A stretch of DNA of 64,000 nt from Straminergon stramineum (lineage: Eukaryota > Streptophyta > Bryopsida > Hypnales > Calliergonaceae): the NCBI GenBank assembly GCA_963920665.1, contig OY987265.1, positions 31,811,001 to 31,875,000 on the forward strand, given 5' to 3'. Within the stretch, counting starts at the first letter, position 1, and each line of letters opens with the position of its first letter. A model generated the notes under the pieces. It was given only the letters and a program-made list of their open reading frames with translations, did not search any database and was not told where the DNA came from. Positions 25,054-37,154 of the stretch are shown here, piece by piece. The position numbers and the translations under genes were made by a program.

Positions 25054-26642
25054 CTCACGGTCTTGCAGCTTCGCTTCTCAGCATTTGAGACTCGATTTTA
25101 TCGGCTCTTAAGTGTCGCGAGGCAAACCCATTGTAGCAAAGGCGAAGTGCAAATGCTCCTCTCGAGGCGTGCAAATGATGCAGGCATGAAGTCTGAGAGT
25201 CGCCCACAGACCCAATTTTGTCTCATGTTTTGAACTCCTGTGCATAATCTCTTCATCTGGCCGAATTTGTCTTCGTCAGAACTTGTGAATACTTGACAAC
25301 ATAGTGAAGAATTTCAGAACTCTGGTCGCTGTACCTTACAAACCATAGTCTCCTCGCTGGAGTGCGGAAACTTGGAAACCAGATAGACTAGATGTATTGT
25401 TTTGTCTCTGGATTTGGAAGAGCCTGTAACTCTAAAATTGTGTCCGAATTCTCGGCGCCCTGACAGTTACGATATTTGGCTTTAATTGGCCTTGGGAAAG
25501 GATTTCTGTGTTCGGTGCAAGAATCTGAACTGGCTTATCTGTCTTTTTCGTGCATTTATCCGAGCAAATTAAATCGGCTCTAATCAGTACAGTAGTCAAG
25601 AACTGAAGATGTTAACATTCAATTAAAGGAATCATTACTGCATATAAAGTTAGTTAACCCTGAGACTCTGACCTTGAACCGTGGGCAAAGGAGCCGAAGT
25701 CGCTGAAACCGTGGAATCTCAAATTTGCCCACTTTTGCTGGAGATTTGTGAGTACTTGAATTGGAAAAGAAAAAAAAACTATAGTTCTACCGCACTATAC
25801 TATAGAGTACCTATGAAATCCACCACAGGACTGAGAAATGAGATTTATAGATGAAGACCTTTCTTTAGCCAATGTGGTCAGGTACAGAAAAAGTTGAAAA
25901 CGAGCAAACTTGGCCATGACATGGCACAGTGGCCCTTTAATATAGAAATATGCCCAGTAGCTTATAGCTTTCATGAGCCCCACCATATTGTGTGCATGAT
26001 TCTGAGATCAGAGCTTGTTTTCAGAGACAGAGGAGACGAAAAATGAAGTAGAAAACACTATGAAAGACATCCTGAGGGTCTTGGAGTGCTTGAACAAGGT
26101 ATTGCTTTAGAGTTGGTTGTGGTGACTAGCCTCTGTTCGGTTGTCCATGTCTACCCAATGTAATGAAATTTAGAATTTAGTTTCAAAACCATCATGCCTT
26201 TAAAAGATTGTAACCCTTGTAAATTTGAAGTTGAAGGAAATTGGCCAATTAGAATTTGATATTGTAGGAAATGAACTAGGAGATTTTGATAAGGAGAGGA
26301 TGCAACCAATGCCCTTGGAAAAAACCTGGGTCCCTCTACAAAAAAGAGGCAAATAATTGGGGCAGGTTTGAAAACTTCCCCAACCATGAACCCCACCTAA
26401 TGCCTCACATTAAAACTGGAAGTGAAAGCAAACAATACCATGGCTAGGCCAGGTGCCCATGACTCAAAAATTGAGAGCAACATTGATGGATTCCCTCCCA
26501 CCAAGCAGTGGAGTGCAAATACAGATAGAAGTCGAAGTACTAGTGAGCAATTGTAGAGACCTCCACTCTAAAACCTAAAAACCTGCCTATCTCCTTTGTT
26601 GTCAAGAGAGTGACTCTAGCCCTTTGCAATGGTAGATCACAT
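25054..26642 (+). other. NSE4 3' flank, then gene-free sequence
   Basis: About 25,054-25,560 keeps gene-like base composition and is probably the 3' untranslated region. AATTAAA near 25,621 could serve as a poly(A) signal. From about 25,750 the sequence is repeat-like and AT-rich. No gene or complete element was recognised up to the MITE at 26,643. Confidence 0.35.
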
Positions 26643-27030
26643 AAGGTAGACTAGCCCATTTCTACCAACTTTCTATTTCCGCCATCTTATTTTTGTCCCC
26701 ATCTCTACCATAGAACTCATTTAAATCCATTTACTTTTCTGACAATTTTAGTGCATTAATTCCAACTTGGGTAATGTGTCAATTCTTGATTGGTGGATAC
26801 TCAAGTGCTAATAAGTATGTGGAATGATAGTTACAGGTTGTTTTAGGATGTTTATGACTCTAGTCTACAAGTGGTTTTGTAATTTCATGAAGACCACTTC
26901 AAAAATTCATAGAAATTACAATTTGTCTCGAAAATTATAATTCCAATTGGGTTTGATTTACAAACATGCCCACACATATGAAAAATGTACTCAAATTGTG
27001 AATTAGGGTGCTACTAGGCTAGTCTACCTT
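26643..27030. mobile_element. MITE, AAGGTAGAC family, copy 1 (388 bp)
   Basis: The left end AAGGTAGACTAGCCCATT and the inward-read right end AAGGTAGACTAGCCTAGTAG form an inverted repeat. The interior matches 39514-39943 (shared GTGCTAATAAG/GTGCTATTAGA, TTTTGTAATTTCA, ACCACTTCAAAA). It is non-coding. No clear target duplication was found. Confidence 0.65.
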
Positions 27031-27612
27031 AGTCAAAAGAAAGTTCTAGGAAGTAGTTCGGCATGCAAGGGGAGGATTCCGTTACATGGCACCCCACAAT
27101 AGCTTAGTTCAAAAGACTCACTTGATATGAGATGAGCCAACCTATACAATACATCGTTCCTTTGGGGAATGAACCTTCCTAGCCATCTAATGCCCATGTG
27201 AATCATAGCAATGTTCAAGGAGAATTGTGGGTTAGTTCATTGTTAGCTAGTGGAATTGGGAAAAAAATTGGTTGTAATTTGAAAAAATCAAATAACAAGG
27301 AGGTGAAAATATCTTAAACATTCATTGGTGAAAAAGTCTATAATATTTCTACTTATACTGAAAAATAGGGAAAAAAATTGCACTCAATACTTGAAAAAAT
27401 GGTTTAGTATGGGAATTAAAGGAAAATAGCTAGTAAAACTCAAAATATCTTAAACCCGAATTTTTTTCTTAAATAAGTTCTTTACTATTTTTTTTACCTT
27501 TCTAGATTGTATAGGTTTGAAGCAAAAAAATCCCCCCCTCCAAAAAAACAAATTGATGGGACCATGGAGGTCGATATGCTCACATGTTTATTTGGACGAT
27601 TTTAGGTGCTAG

Positions 27613-28130
27613 TACCTTAGGGCCTCCTACCATGTGAGATCAATGGGCAGAAAAAACACTACACTAAATAGTGAAATTAGGTTGACTTAACAATTAGATT
27701 GACTTATCCCAAGAAAAGTACTTTACAAGCCATTAAAGTCAACAAAAATTTCTGCATATACTTCCATTTGTATACATGAAGGTTCATAAGTCCCAATAAC
27801 AACACTATCTAATTTAAAAGTAGTGCCATTTTGTAGAGTAATAGCAAATATTTCTATAGTGTGGAGCAACCTAATTTCACTATTTAGTGTAGATTACAAG
27901 AAGACTCCACCAATTGTGTTGCCGGACTTAGTTAGTAGAAAAGGAAGATTTCAAGTTTCAGAGAAATCAGTGGACAACCCCATTGGTGGAAATTGGTCAT
28001 TCCTGAAGGAATCAATATGTATGAAATTCTAACACCTACCAGGTCCACATGGCAATGTATGGGCAAGCTTGAACCCTGTAGCTCTCCTTGCGAACTTTGC
28101 CCACTGGTCTCACATGGCAAGAAGCCCTTA
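27613..28130. mobile_element. MITE-like element, CTTAGGGC family, copy 1
   Basis: The left end CCTTAGGGCCTCCTACCATG and the inward-read right end TTCTAAGGGCTTCTTGCCAT continue into shared GTGAGA(T/C)CA(A/G)TGGGC. The interior (AGGTCCACATG, TCAGAACC-like text) recurs at 33833-34150. It lies directly against the palindrome upstream of MSRB. The target duplication is not clear. A hAT origin is conceivable from the TAGGG end but unproven. Confidence 0.5.
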
Positions 28131-28133
28131 GAA

Positions 28134-28268
28134 CTGGTTTACACGTGGAGTCAGGGGGCAGCGGACCTCACTCATGATTGGTGGAAATGGGAGTCTGGTT
28201 CTTGTAGAGTACTCATCCCACTGATCATTGGTGAGATCCATCGGCCCCCGACTCCACATGTAAGCCGG
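28134..28268. repeat. Palindromic foldback repeat with G-box, upstream of MSRB
   Basis: The left arm (28134-28184; GGTTTACACGTGGAGTC, GGACCTCACTCATGATTGG) pairs with the right arm (28216-28268; CCACTGATCATTGGTGAGATCC, GACTCCACATGTAAGCC) around a loop of about 31 bp. The left arm contains CACGTG at 28142-28147, a plant G-box/ABRE core. The right-arm equivalent is CACATG. It may be a small foldback transposon now acting in the promoter. Confidence 0.65.
28142..28147. promoter_or_regulatory. G-box / ABRE core CACGTG upstream of MSRB
   Basis: CACGTG followed by GAG lies about 340 bp before the MSRB start codon. bZIP and bHLH factors bind this core in plants. Function here is inferred from position only. 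Confidence 0.4.
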
Positions 28269-28484
28269 CTCTTGGTAACGTACAGTACAGTACTGCACAG
28301 TACAGGTGCATTGTATACAGCAGTCGAAAGAGAGTAGTGAGTTGCAACCTACTGGGGCAGTCTCTCGCTCTCTCCGGCTTGTCCACCATCGTCCCTCACA
28401 CTTTGCGACTTGGCTGTGCTGAGAGTGCGCTCCCGCCCCCCTTTCCATCCACAGTCCTCAATTTCGCAGCAGGCCGGCGTGGCT

Positions 28485-31400
28485 ATGGCGTCGGCCGCTG
28501 GAGCTCCCACCACTAAAGTGCACAAGAGCGACGCCGAGTGGCAAGCCGTGCTCAGCCGCGAGCAATTCCGCATCCTGCGCCAGAAAGGGACCGAGTACGT
28601 CTCTTCTTTAATTCTTTCACTCGCTCTCTAACTTGTGCTTCCTCTCTTTGACGGTTGTAGGACGCGCTCCAGATGGTAACGATGTTCCGCGTTATAGGCT
28701 TTTCCAAGACGTTGCCCACATCACTTGTGATCAATTCTCGCTTTGTTTGGATGATAGCTTGCGTTTTTTCGTGTGGCCTTTGAAGCGATGGTGCTTGTAA
28801 TTGTGGGTGGAGTATGGCGCCTCTTGTTTATTGGATTTGGGAAAGGATGTCTGTGTAGCAAACGGTACTCTAGTGTTGGTATCCTGTAGACGAGCCTGTC
28901 AGTTTCGAGTCTTTGAGTGTCTCTACATGTTTCGTAATCTTCATTTTATTTCAAGAAATGCACAGAGCTTAATTTATTTCAGAGATAGGAATGCACATAG
29001 CTGAAGAGGATACTAATGCGCACATGGACGTAGTTGAACAGAGTTTTATTTTTTTGGTATTGAATAGCTTTTTTACAGGGTGTAAATGAGCATTAGAAGA
29101 GGTTTGTACAATTTATTAGGCCATCCTGTAGCATAATGGCCTAAGTCACTATCATAAGTCACTAAGGTGATCATAACAAGTCACTTTTGTTGTTGCAATT
29201 AAGTGACACCTTGTTTGGACTAGAAGAAGTTGTAAGTGGCTTTTTCAAGGCCCTAATGCTTCTAGATGAATTTCTCCCAATTTTTGTATGAAGATTTGGT
29301 ATATCACATCATTGAATGAAGTTCCAAGTTCTTCAATCTTGAGAGGATAGGCCTATGACTATTAAGGCAATCTTCAAAATCTTTCACTTTGAATCTTCCC
29401 TTTTGTCACTATATATTAATGAATTATTTTTATTTTTATTAGATAAAATCACATGTACACCAGAAGTTGTAGAATTTTCAATTTCTTTTGTGAAGATTTC
29501 AAGGTATTGTGAATTTTTGAAAATAAAGCAAAGAAAATTCATATCAAATAAGAATATGTTAAAAAAATCTTAAATTTTCATTATGAACGTGTACCATTTT
29601 CTAAGTACATGAATACATCATAGGATAAACCAAATTCTTGTATATTCCTATATTTTAGGAATCTTTTAAGATTTTTTACCTAAATATCTTCATTATGTTA
29701 GTTTTTTCAAACCAAAGAAAATCCATTTTAATGTCAAAATCTAGATTTAATCTTGCAATGACGTTGAGGCCAAGAAGTGTTTGGTGGATGACTTTCAAGA
29801 TTACTATAGAAATGAAGATTACACCTACTGGTTCATAAATGAGATCATTTTTGGTAGAATACCTTAATAATAGGTCCCATCCTTTCAAGGTTAAGAACAA
29901 AATGGCAATAGTTTTAGAATTCACTTTAGAGATATTCCCTTTTAAATAAATATACCCCTTGTAATAATCTTTGATTTTCTAATCAAAATATAATTAATAT
30001 GATTAAAATAATTTAATGATGTGGTTATACCAATAACCCTTTAATGCCTAAATCCTTTTTGACTTTTTGCATATATTTGTTGTACAAATATATTATTTTC
30101 ATCAAATATATATTGGTCATGATAAGAGGTTGCCATTGAAGCTTAAAGTATCACATTGGACGAAAGAGAAGTTGTTTGGGCAAAACATTGCCCTAAAGCA
30201 AACTTTGGAGTATTTAGAGGTTAGATAAGTATAAAAAACCAAAATTGGATAGATAATGCCATTATTTGGTTTTCTAGGCATGTTTTGAGTTAGTGTTGCA
30301 AGGTTAAAGTGATTTTCTTGGGACTTTGTTTCATGAGACCTAATTTTAACTTCAAAATAATCATTTTTGCATTTGAACAAACCTAACAAAAGGAAATGTA
30401 AGAATCTAGTTACTTCTCTACTTTCAAACTTTAAAATTTCTTTAAAAGGATTAGAGTGGCCACATTTAGCTTTCCATCTTGAATCACGCACAGGCCCACC
30501 TCCTGTCTTCAAACTCTTAGTGCATATTCTACACTAAAAGAGGATGCACTAAGAGAGGTCCTACCTATAATAAATCTTATTTGTACATGGTGGTAAACTA
30601 GAGCAAGTAGAGTGAAAGATATTAAAGTTGTTTTACATGGTCATATGCTAAGTCTCTTAAGGGTGAACTTCTATGTGCCTAAATGGTATGTCTGCATTGC
30701 AATATTTCCAAGAAGGCATACCAACAGCCATGATTGATCAATCATAGCTATCTTTGTTGGTTGAGAACTTCAGTCTCTGTTTCACCTTCACATCGAGTCA
30801 ATGTGATGTGCTTTGTAGTTCATGATGTGTATTGAGGTTCTTGTTTGCACTTCATGGGATTTGGGAAGGTTTGAAGGCTGCGTTTGAAATGACTTTGTTC
30901 AATCTTGGCATTCGGGATTTCTTTTCACATTGCAAACCAGCTAGTTGCAAATTGATTCATGAGCAAGGGAGTAATGTGGTAGTAGCTTAGAGGGCATTGA
31001 GTGGCTGCAAAAACTATCTTAAGGGTTCGCTGGGTTGGGTTTGCTGGGTTTGATTACCGGTAAATTTATGAAGTGCTGCTCAGGAGTCCCCCACTGTATT
31101 TCAGGGGGTGGCATCGCCTGGGCAGCACTCTTGCAATTTGTTCCACATTCTTTGAGCTTAAACCGGATTCTTTGTTATGGTGACTGATTCTGTACTTCTG
31201 ATTGGAGGCAATATGCCTTGCAGCGTTACTCATCATTTTGAACATTGTGCAGGTACCCTGGTACTGGTGAATACAACAAGACCAAAGACGATGGAGTGTA
31301 TGGATGTGCAGGCTGTGGAACAGCTCTTTATAAGTCGACCACAAAGTTTGACTCGGGCTGTGGATGGCCCGCATTCTTTGAGGGGATCCCTGGTGCCATC

Positions 31401-31786
31401 AATGAGACTGTATGTACATATGCGTATCCTTGTTACTTGAGTTTGACCTTCCTTTTCCTTTAACCTTTGCATAGCTTTGGATGTGTAATAACTGATGTTG
31501 CAGGGGTTTGGATTTCTGTGTAACAACACATGATTGACATAGTCACTAGCAGTGAATTCTGAGAATTTGCCTCAGAGTAATGAAAAACCAACCCAAAACT
31601 TACCGGATAATGGATGGGTGGTATGTTCAGCCTGATGCGGATGGTCGTCGTGTAGAAATTACATGCTCAGCTTGTGGAGGTCACTTGGGCCACGTCTTCA
31701 GGGGTGAGGGTTATAATAATCCCACTGATGCAAGGCATTGTGTTAACAGTGTCTCTTTGAAGTTCACACCAGCAAATACATCTTAG
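28485..31786 (+). CDS. MSRB: Peptide-methionine (R)-S-oxide reductase B, cytosolic type (3 exons)
   Basis: Reduces the R form of methionine sulfoxide in proteins back to methionine, with electrons from thioredoxin. Exons 28485-28594, 31253-31409 and 31631-31786 join in phase to give 140 aa, the normal length of plant cytosolic MSRBs. Zinc ligands are C55 and C58 (CAGC) and C101 and C104 (CSAC). The catalytic Cys is C126 in RHCVNSVSL. Active-site surroundings [11 protein letters not shown] (with C73, a candidate recycling Cys) and [12 protein letters not shown] are intact. The N-terminus ([19 protein letters not shown]) is short, with no convincing transit peptide, so cytosol is inferred. Intron 1 is 2,658 bp and carries repeats; intron 2 is 221 bp. 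The first exon and 5' flank are a GC-rich island. A G-box palindrome lies upstream, compatible with stress control. Confidence 0.93.
29751..29890. mobile_element. Small TTAA-flanked element in MSRB intron 1 (140 bp)
   Basis: TTAA at 29747-29750 and 29891-29894 bound a block starting TCTTGCAATGACGTTGAGGC and ending CCTTTCAAGG. The left part matches 41339-41589 (CAATGACG/TAATGACG, then GGCC, AAGTGT, TGGTGGATGAC/TGATGGATGAC). It is probably an internally deleted member of that small family. Confidence 0.45.
30508..30549. repeat. Perfect 12-bp stem hairpin in MSRB intron 1
   Basis: CTCTTAGTGCAT and ATGCACTAAGAG pair perfectly across an 18-nt loop. It could be a tiny MITE relic or a transcript structure. 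Nothing else supports a function. Confidence 0.5.
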
Positions 31787-33832
31787 AATGTGGAGCAGGT
31801 TCTTTACATTCGCTGAAAAGTACTCTTTGCTTTCATTTTGTTTGAGAGTGGGCATAGTGTCGTGGAGGATTTCAGCCAAGGAAAGTTGGACTGACTGACG
31901 TTCTGTATAACATTGTTAATCTTGTTTCAGCTTTTAACTTCCATCATGATGGAGGATTTTCAAACTTTCATCTGCACAATTGTTGATCATCTGCTGTTGA
32001 ATTCTATGTTTAATTTAATCTGGTATGTTAGCTTGAATTACGGTCATTGCATATTTGAGTAGAGATTTGTTTATGGGGAATCTACTCAGATTGTTGCTTC
32101 TCATTCATTTCACTTATTTAACCAACACACGATCTGTAATTTCATGGTCTGTGTTGTCCATTTTGCAACTGAATTGAACGAAAAAATTTCCTTCTACATT
32201 CAGAGGTGAAATCATCTAACCTTATCTCTGCCATAGCTTTGTCAAGTCTTTTATACGTTGTAAAAAATTCAGATTCCCTTTAGAAATTTGAAGAAATTTT
32301 CATGACATTTTGACGAAAAGGTGAAAAAATTCACATCACATACAAATAAATGAAAAATTCACCATAGATATCTCTTATGGTGTAGAACATTGTGGTGTAA
32401 ACTAAATTTTGGTGTTGACTCTACGATTACAAAATTAGTAGAACCATGGGTATAGACCCAAAGTTCAAATGCTAGTCAAATATCTAAGTTGAGGAATTTT
32501 CCAAAAAAAATTAAACTAAAGTAGAAACTAAACCCAATGAGCTTCATTTCACTAAGGTAGGAGGTCTATAAAGTGCTCATCTAAGAGCTGAAACCAGAAT
32601 TTTGGGAGGTAAAACTTTTTGAAATATTCTTCAGTAAATTTTCCTTGAAAGACAAGTGGAATTAGCATGTAAACTAAGTCGTTTCATATTTTTTGGAGTT
32701 TTGTAGAATTAGTTCTAAATTTTTGAAGTTGAAATGGCATGGGACTCTGAAATTGCCGACCTCCTCAAATGTACACTATTTGTACTATTGGTTCAATGAA
32801 AAAGTAGCATGTTTAAATACTGTATATATACAGAGGTGGGTGATTTTAGAGCTTGTGATTTTAGAATCTCCCACCTTAGCTTGGATTAATCTCAAAAAAT
32901 ATCAATTTTAGGCTAGAATTTTGATCGAGTACAAGTTATCAAACACCCTAATAAACATCCTTTATGATCAATGGATTTAGCATTTTTTTTGTTAGAAAAA
33001 ACTATATTGTAATTTAAGGCAAGTTTGGTAGAAAAATAATTCTGAAAATAGATGCCAAAATTTTGGAAATTTATATTGTCAAAAATAATTTGTATGAGAA
33101 ACAAAGGATCTTGAAGAATATTTTGATTTTTAGCATTTGTCAAAATTTATTTTTCCTAAATAATTAAATATTTGGCAAAGATGTATCAATCTTGATCTTT
33201 ATTTATAATGGTTCTTCAAATGTAGGGGTTTTCACCACCAAGTACTATATACACACTCAAGGAACTAACTTTAAAAAGAAATTGGATTAGAATAATTTGT
33301 TTTCTAGTAAAAGCAAATTGCATTTGATCACATTACACACTTGTTGGCTCTCTTGATGTTTCAAGGTTAATTAGGTAGTAACACTCAAAATCTCTAGGGG
33401 CCTAAAGTTTTCAATTCTCAAATCTTTGATTTAAGAAGATGGATACAACTTATTTTTACTTATTTGAGTGTCAATTTTAGGACATTTACCAATCCAAACC
33501 TTGATCCTTTAGACCTTTGAATTTTGTATCTAAAACACAGGTGAATTATTGAATTTATAGTAGAGTCAACTTCTTTTTGTGTACCAATGCATTAAATGGA
33601 TAACTTTTGATATTTTCAAAAAATCATAGAACAGAGTAAGAGATCAATTTTTAAATTTCTTGTAAATTTTATGTCTTAAAATATCACTATCAAAAATTTC
33701 AAAAAATAGTGATCTAATCTTCACAAATAGAGAGAGAAAAAAAAATCCAATCATTAATAGGCTAATGTGAATTAAGAATGTTCATTTGAGTGTTCATCAA
33801 GAAAAGTAATGAATGATTCTAGGACTATATAT
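31787..33832 (+). other. MSRB 3' flank, then gene-free AT-rich sequence
   Basis: The first few hundred bases (to about 32,200) have gene-like composition and are probably the 3' untranslated region and downstream flank. After that the DNA is strongly AT-rich with short open frames only. No protein, RNA gene or complete element was recognised. Confidence 0.35.
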
Positions 33833-34150
33833 CCTCCTTAGGGCGTGCTTACATGCAAGCTTAGTGGGCAACTTTCCGCCCAATCCAAGTAACATGACAA
33901 AATATGTTTAACCGATTCTCTTGCCAGGGTGGGCAAGCGGGAAAGGAGGAGTAGAAGTTTCACCAATATCAATTCAGAACCACATTGGTAGAAACTAGAC
34001 AACCTTGAGGGAGTCCAATATGTGTGGATTTCTTGGTGCATCCCTTCCCACCTACCGGGTCCACATGAAAGTGCAATTGTTATTTTCACCTACATCACTT
34101 CTTGCTAAGTTTCCTCAATGATTGATACATGTAAGGAGGCCCTTAGAGGG
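33833..34150. mobile_element. MITE-like element, CTTAGGGC family, copy 2
   Basis: The left end CCTCCTTAGGGCGTGCTTAC and the inward-read right end CCCTCTAAGGGCCTCCTTAC are inverted repeats continuing with ATG. The interior GGGCAAGCGGGAAAGG, AACCACATTGGTAGAAAC and GGGTCCACATG match 27,900-28,060. It is non-coding. Confidence 0.5.
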
Positions 34151-34603
34151 GAGGCTCTTTGTAAGTAAGAAGCAATAACTATTCCAATAAATATAAGAAC
34201 ATTAGATTCTTTAAAGACATTTTATGTATTGGTGTAGAATTTTTAATTTCATAAAAAAAAAAAAAGGATATTGATGCAATTTTGAACTACAAATTTACTA
34301 TGTAATTAAATTTTAGTAATAGACAACCTTCAAGAAATCTAGTTCTTCTAGACACCTTGTAGTATGTAATTTAAATTATTATATATTTATAGTCTATTTG
34401 AGTTGTTTATCTACTTTAAAAAAACTTTGTGAATTTTTTTTAAATATGCTTGAAAATGAAATTTTGAAGGTGAGATTTCAATATATGTATATATAAGACT
34501 AAAATGTGAATTTCTTACAATCAAAGTTTGGAGAAAATATGATAATTTTAGTATTGAAAAGGAAGTTTCAAAATTCAAAATCATTAAGGTAGATTGATTT
34601 TAA

Positions 34604-35496
34604 ACCCTAGAAGACCAAGGCCATTTTTTTGTCAGAATCCACTCAAAACTACTAGTTTTGTTGCCTTCACTCAAAGAAAAAAAATTAGAACCTCACCATA
34701 GAATCTTGTACTTTACTAGTTTGAGATAAAGTGGTAAAAATTTCATGAAGTTTGACCTTACAAATTGAGAGGTATTAGCATTCAAAGTTGGAAAATAAAG
34801 GTTTTTTGAACACTACCCTACAATTTTAGATGACTTTGACCGCCTTTTGTTGAAAAAAATTCATTGTGGACTTTGAATTTTAAAAAAATTGTGTTGAAGA
34901 ATTGAGTTGATAGTTCAGAAAAAAAAAAGTTTCAAGAAAAACTCTTGATTTTCTTTCCTTACAAAATTGTTAAGTAGAAGTAGGTCTCACATTACAAGAA
35001 AAACTAAATCATAAATATCTCTAAGATGGGATTGAAACATAATAATTCCAATGGTGAGATTGTCTTAGCAAGCAAATTTAACCTTGTCAAACAATTTTTT
35101 TAGAAAAATTATGAATATTGCATTCAAAAATGAATCATATAAGTTATTTTTTCAAGAAGATGCTCATATTGCCCAAAAAACATGATTGTTCATAACTTTC
35201 ACATCACTAGTCCAAATACAATGAATCAAAGATTTAAATGTAGAAAAAATATAATCTACAAGGGGAAAAAATTCAAGTTTTGTGGATTTATTTTTCTACC
35301 CACCAAATGAAAATTTGGACTTTTGAGGTATAACTTTTGCTCCAAGGGACCAATTGAAATAAAAATTATATTCCCGTGAAGCTAATAAGTTTTCCTATCT
35401 TATGTGAATTTTTCAAAAATTCTCACTAAAAATTGAGGTCCACGGACCTGTCTGAAATCCATTTTGTCCCCCAAGGAGATAATGGTCTTTTAGGGG
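34604..35496. mobile_element. TTAA-flanked element A2 (893 bp), piggyBac-like termini
   Basis: The left end ACCCTAGAAGACCAAGGCC and the inward-read right end CCCCTAAAAGACCATTATC are bounded by TTAA (34600-34603 and 35497-35500). The right subterminal text (TTTTGTCCCCCAAGG) is shared with the copies ending at 49073 and 52426. No transposase is visible. Confidence 0.65.
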
Positions 35497-35500
35497 TTAA

Positions 35501-36208
35501 GAAACCAAACTATGAATCTATGGTTGATTTATAGTTGATAGTCATATATGGTTTATTTTATTTTTCAATGTGATAATTCTATGTATATTAAAATTTGGTT
35601 TTAAAACTAAACTTTTTGCCATAGCACATGATGTGTACACACATTAATCTTGAAGAATCTTTTGCATAAAAGAAATACCATGAAATAGCCCTAATCCATT
35701 CTTTAGTGAATTGATTTTTTTTCCAATTGCTATCAAGTTTATATGAAAATTTGATCAATATGAACTATGTTTTAATGTTCAAAGTGATGTTTTGGGTGTC
35801 CCTACTTTATAAACTTCATGGACTTTGTTGTTGTAAGGATTCATAAATAAAACTTGAAAGAAAGACAAGACAATTCACTTATAGACGCCATCACTCTAAG
35901 TGGTAAGATAGGACTCTATCTCTAATAATGAGGAATGAAGGTGAAAATTGCTTCCATAGGTCCATAAGGCCTAGGTTATAGAGTTATCACCAATAATTCA
36001 TGCATGCCAACTTGGAGGTTGAAGTCAAGTCTTGAAAGTACACCTATTACAACTTTGTTACTTAAAACAATCTTTATGTAAAATATATGCTCTATGAATA
36101 CAGGGGTTCAAGGGTTGATTTTAGATACATCTATAATCATTTTTTTGAAAATTCAATTTGACTCATATATTGTCCAAAAATATGCTATAAAGATTTTAGA
36201 ATCTTCTT
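35501..36208. other. Gene-free AT-rich spacer
   Basis: The base composition is even and AT-rich. There is no ORF of note, no tandem repeat and no paired termini. I see nothing functional in it. Confidence 0.3.
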
Positions 36209-36212
36209 TTAA

Positions 36213-37150
36213 CTCCTAAAGGAACAAATGTTTGTTCAAGGGACTATTGGAATTTGGGTAGTTGATGATGAAGTAAAAAATCAATGGATGTTTTTGCAAA
36301 TTTGACACAAGATTTAGACATTCATCTCTTTTGTGGGAATTTAAGAAAAATTATGATTGGATGCCTAAAGCAAAAGTTATATTGCCTAGAAAAATTTAGG
36401 TGGTTCATTGGTTTGGGCTACTTTGGCATCTTTTGCTAAACTCCTCATCTAATTTTGAAATTTGGCATGTATGTAACTAACATGTAGTATGAAATTTCAT
36501 TAAAAAATTACTTTTAGAGCAAAAAAACTCATTCTAAGAGGAGTCAAACTTTAATAATCTTGCTAGGCAAGTTTGAAAAATAAAACATTTTTGTTTGACT
36601 ACAAATGCTATTTTCTTTAAATTTTCATTTTCAAAATTCTTGAATTTTTTTCCATACTTGGAAACATTTGTCTCAAATTTTACATAGTTTGTATTTGAAA
36701 AAGAAAATTTCCTTATTACACCAAAAAATTTCAAAAAATGATTAGGTATACTAGTAGTTTATTTTACTTATATTGCAAGGTGATTTTGAATAAAGAGATC
36801 CTTGTTTGGTTTTGAAATTTTGTGTGAGTGTGCTTATTAAGATGTAGTCCTTGATGGTGTAGAGGCACACTTTTGTGCAGAGTAGAAATGATACTCCAAG
36901 AAGGCTCAAAGTTTGTTGTCCCATTTTGCAAGAATGAAAAGAAGTGTTTATTTCACACTTCAAACATTATAATCTTTCAATCTATATAGTCAAATGTTCT
37001 AAAATTTCTCCAAACATTTTTATAATAGTCTATGAAAATTTTATGTAGTTGCAACTCAAAAAAACGGTATTTGCTTTCAATTTTGATGAATGCACTAAAA
37101 GTGGTATTTTTTGACAATTTTTCTTGAAAAAAACCTTGGTCCTTTAGAGG
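36213..37150. mobile_element. TTAA-flanked element A3 (938 bp), piggyBac-like termini
   Basis: The left end CTCCTAAAGGAACAAATG and the inward-read right end CCTCTAAAGGACCAAGG are bounded by TTAA at 36209-36212 and 37151-37154. The interior is related to A1 (20475-21043), including both termini and the TTTTGAAATTTGGCATGT region. It is longer than A1 by extra central sequence. Confidence 0.65.
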
Positions 37151-37154
37151 TTAA

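Noticed and set aside
25655..25680. TTAACCCTGAGACTC as another TTAA element end
   Set aside because: Only a short match to the terminus and no right end; likely chance next to the NSE4 3' flank.
30117..30512. 131-codon minus-strand open frame in MSRB intron 1
   Set aside because: No domain or family resemblance, and it lies antisense inside an intron of a well-defined gene; length is possible by chance in AT-rich DNA.
34985..35010. CACATTACAAGAAAAAC as a CACTA-type end
   Set aside because: No partner end or 3-bp duplication; it lies inside TTAA element A2.
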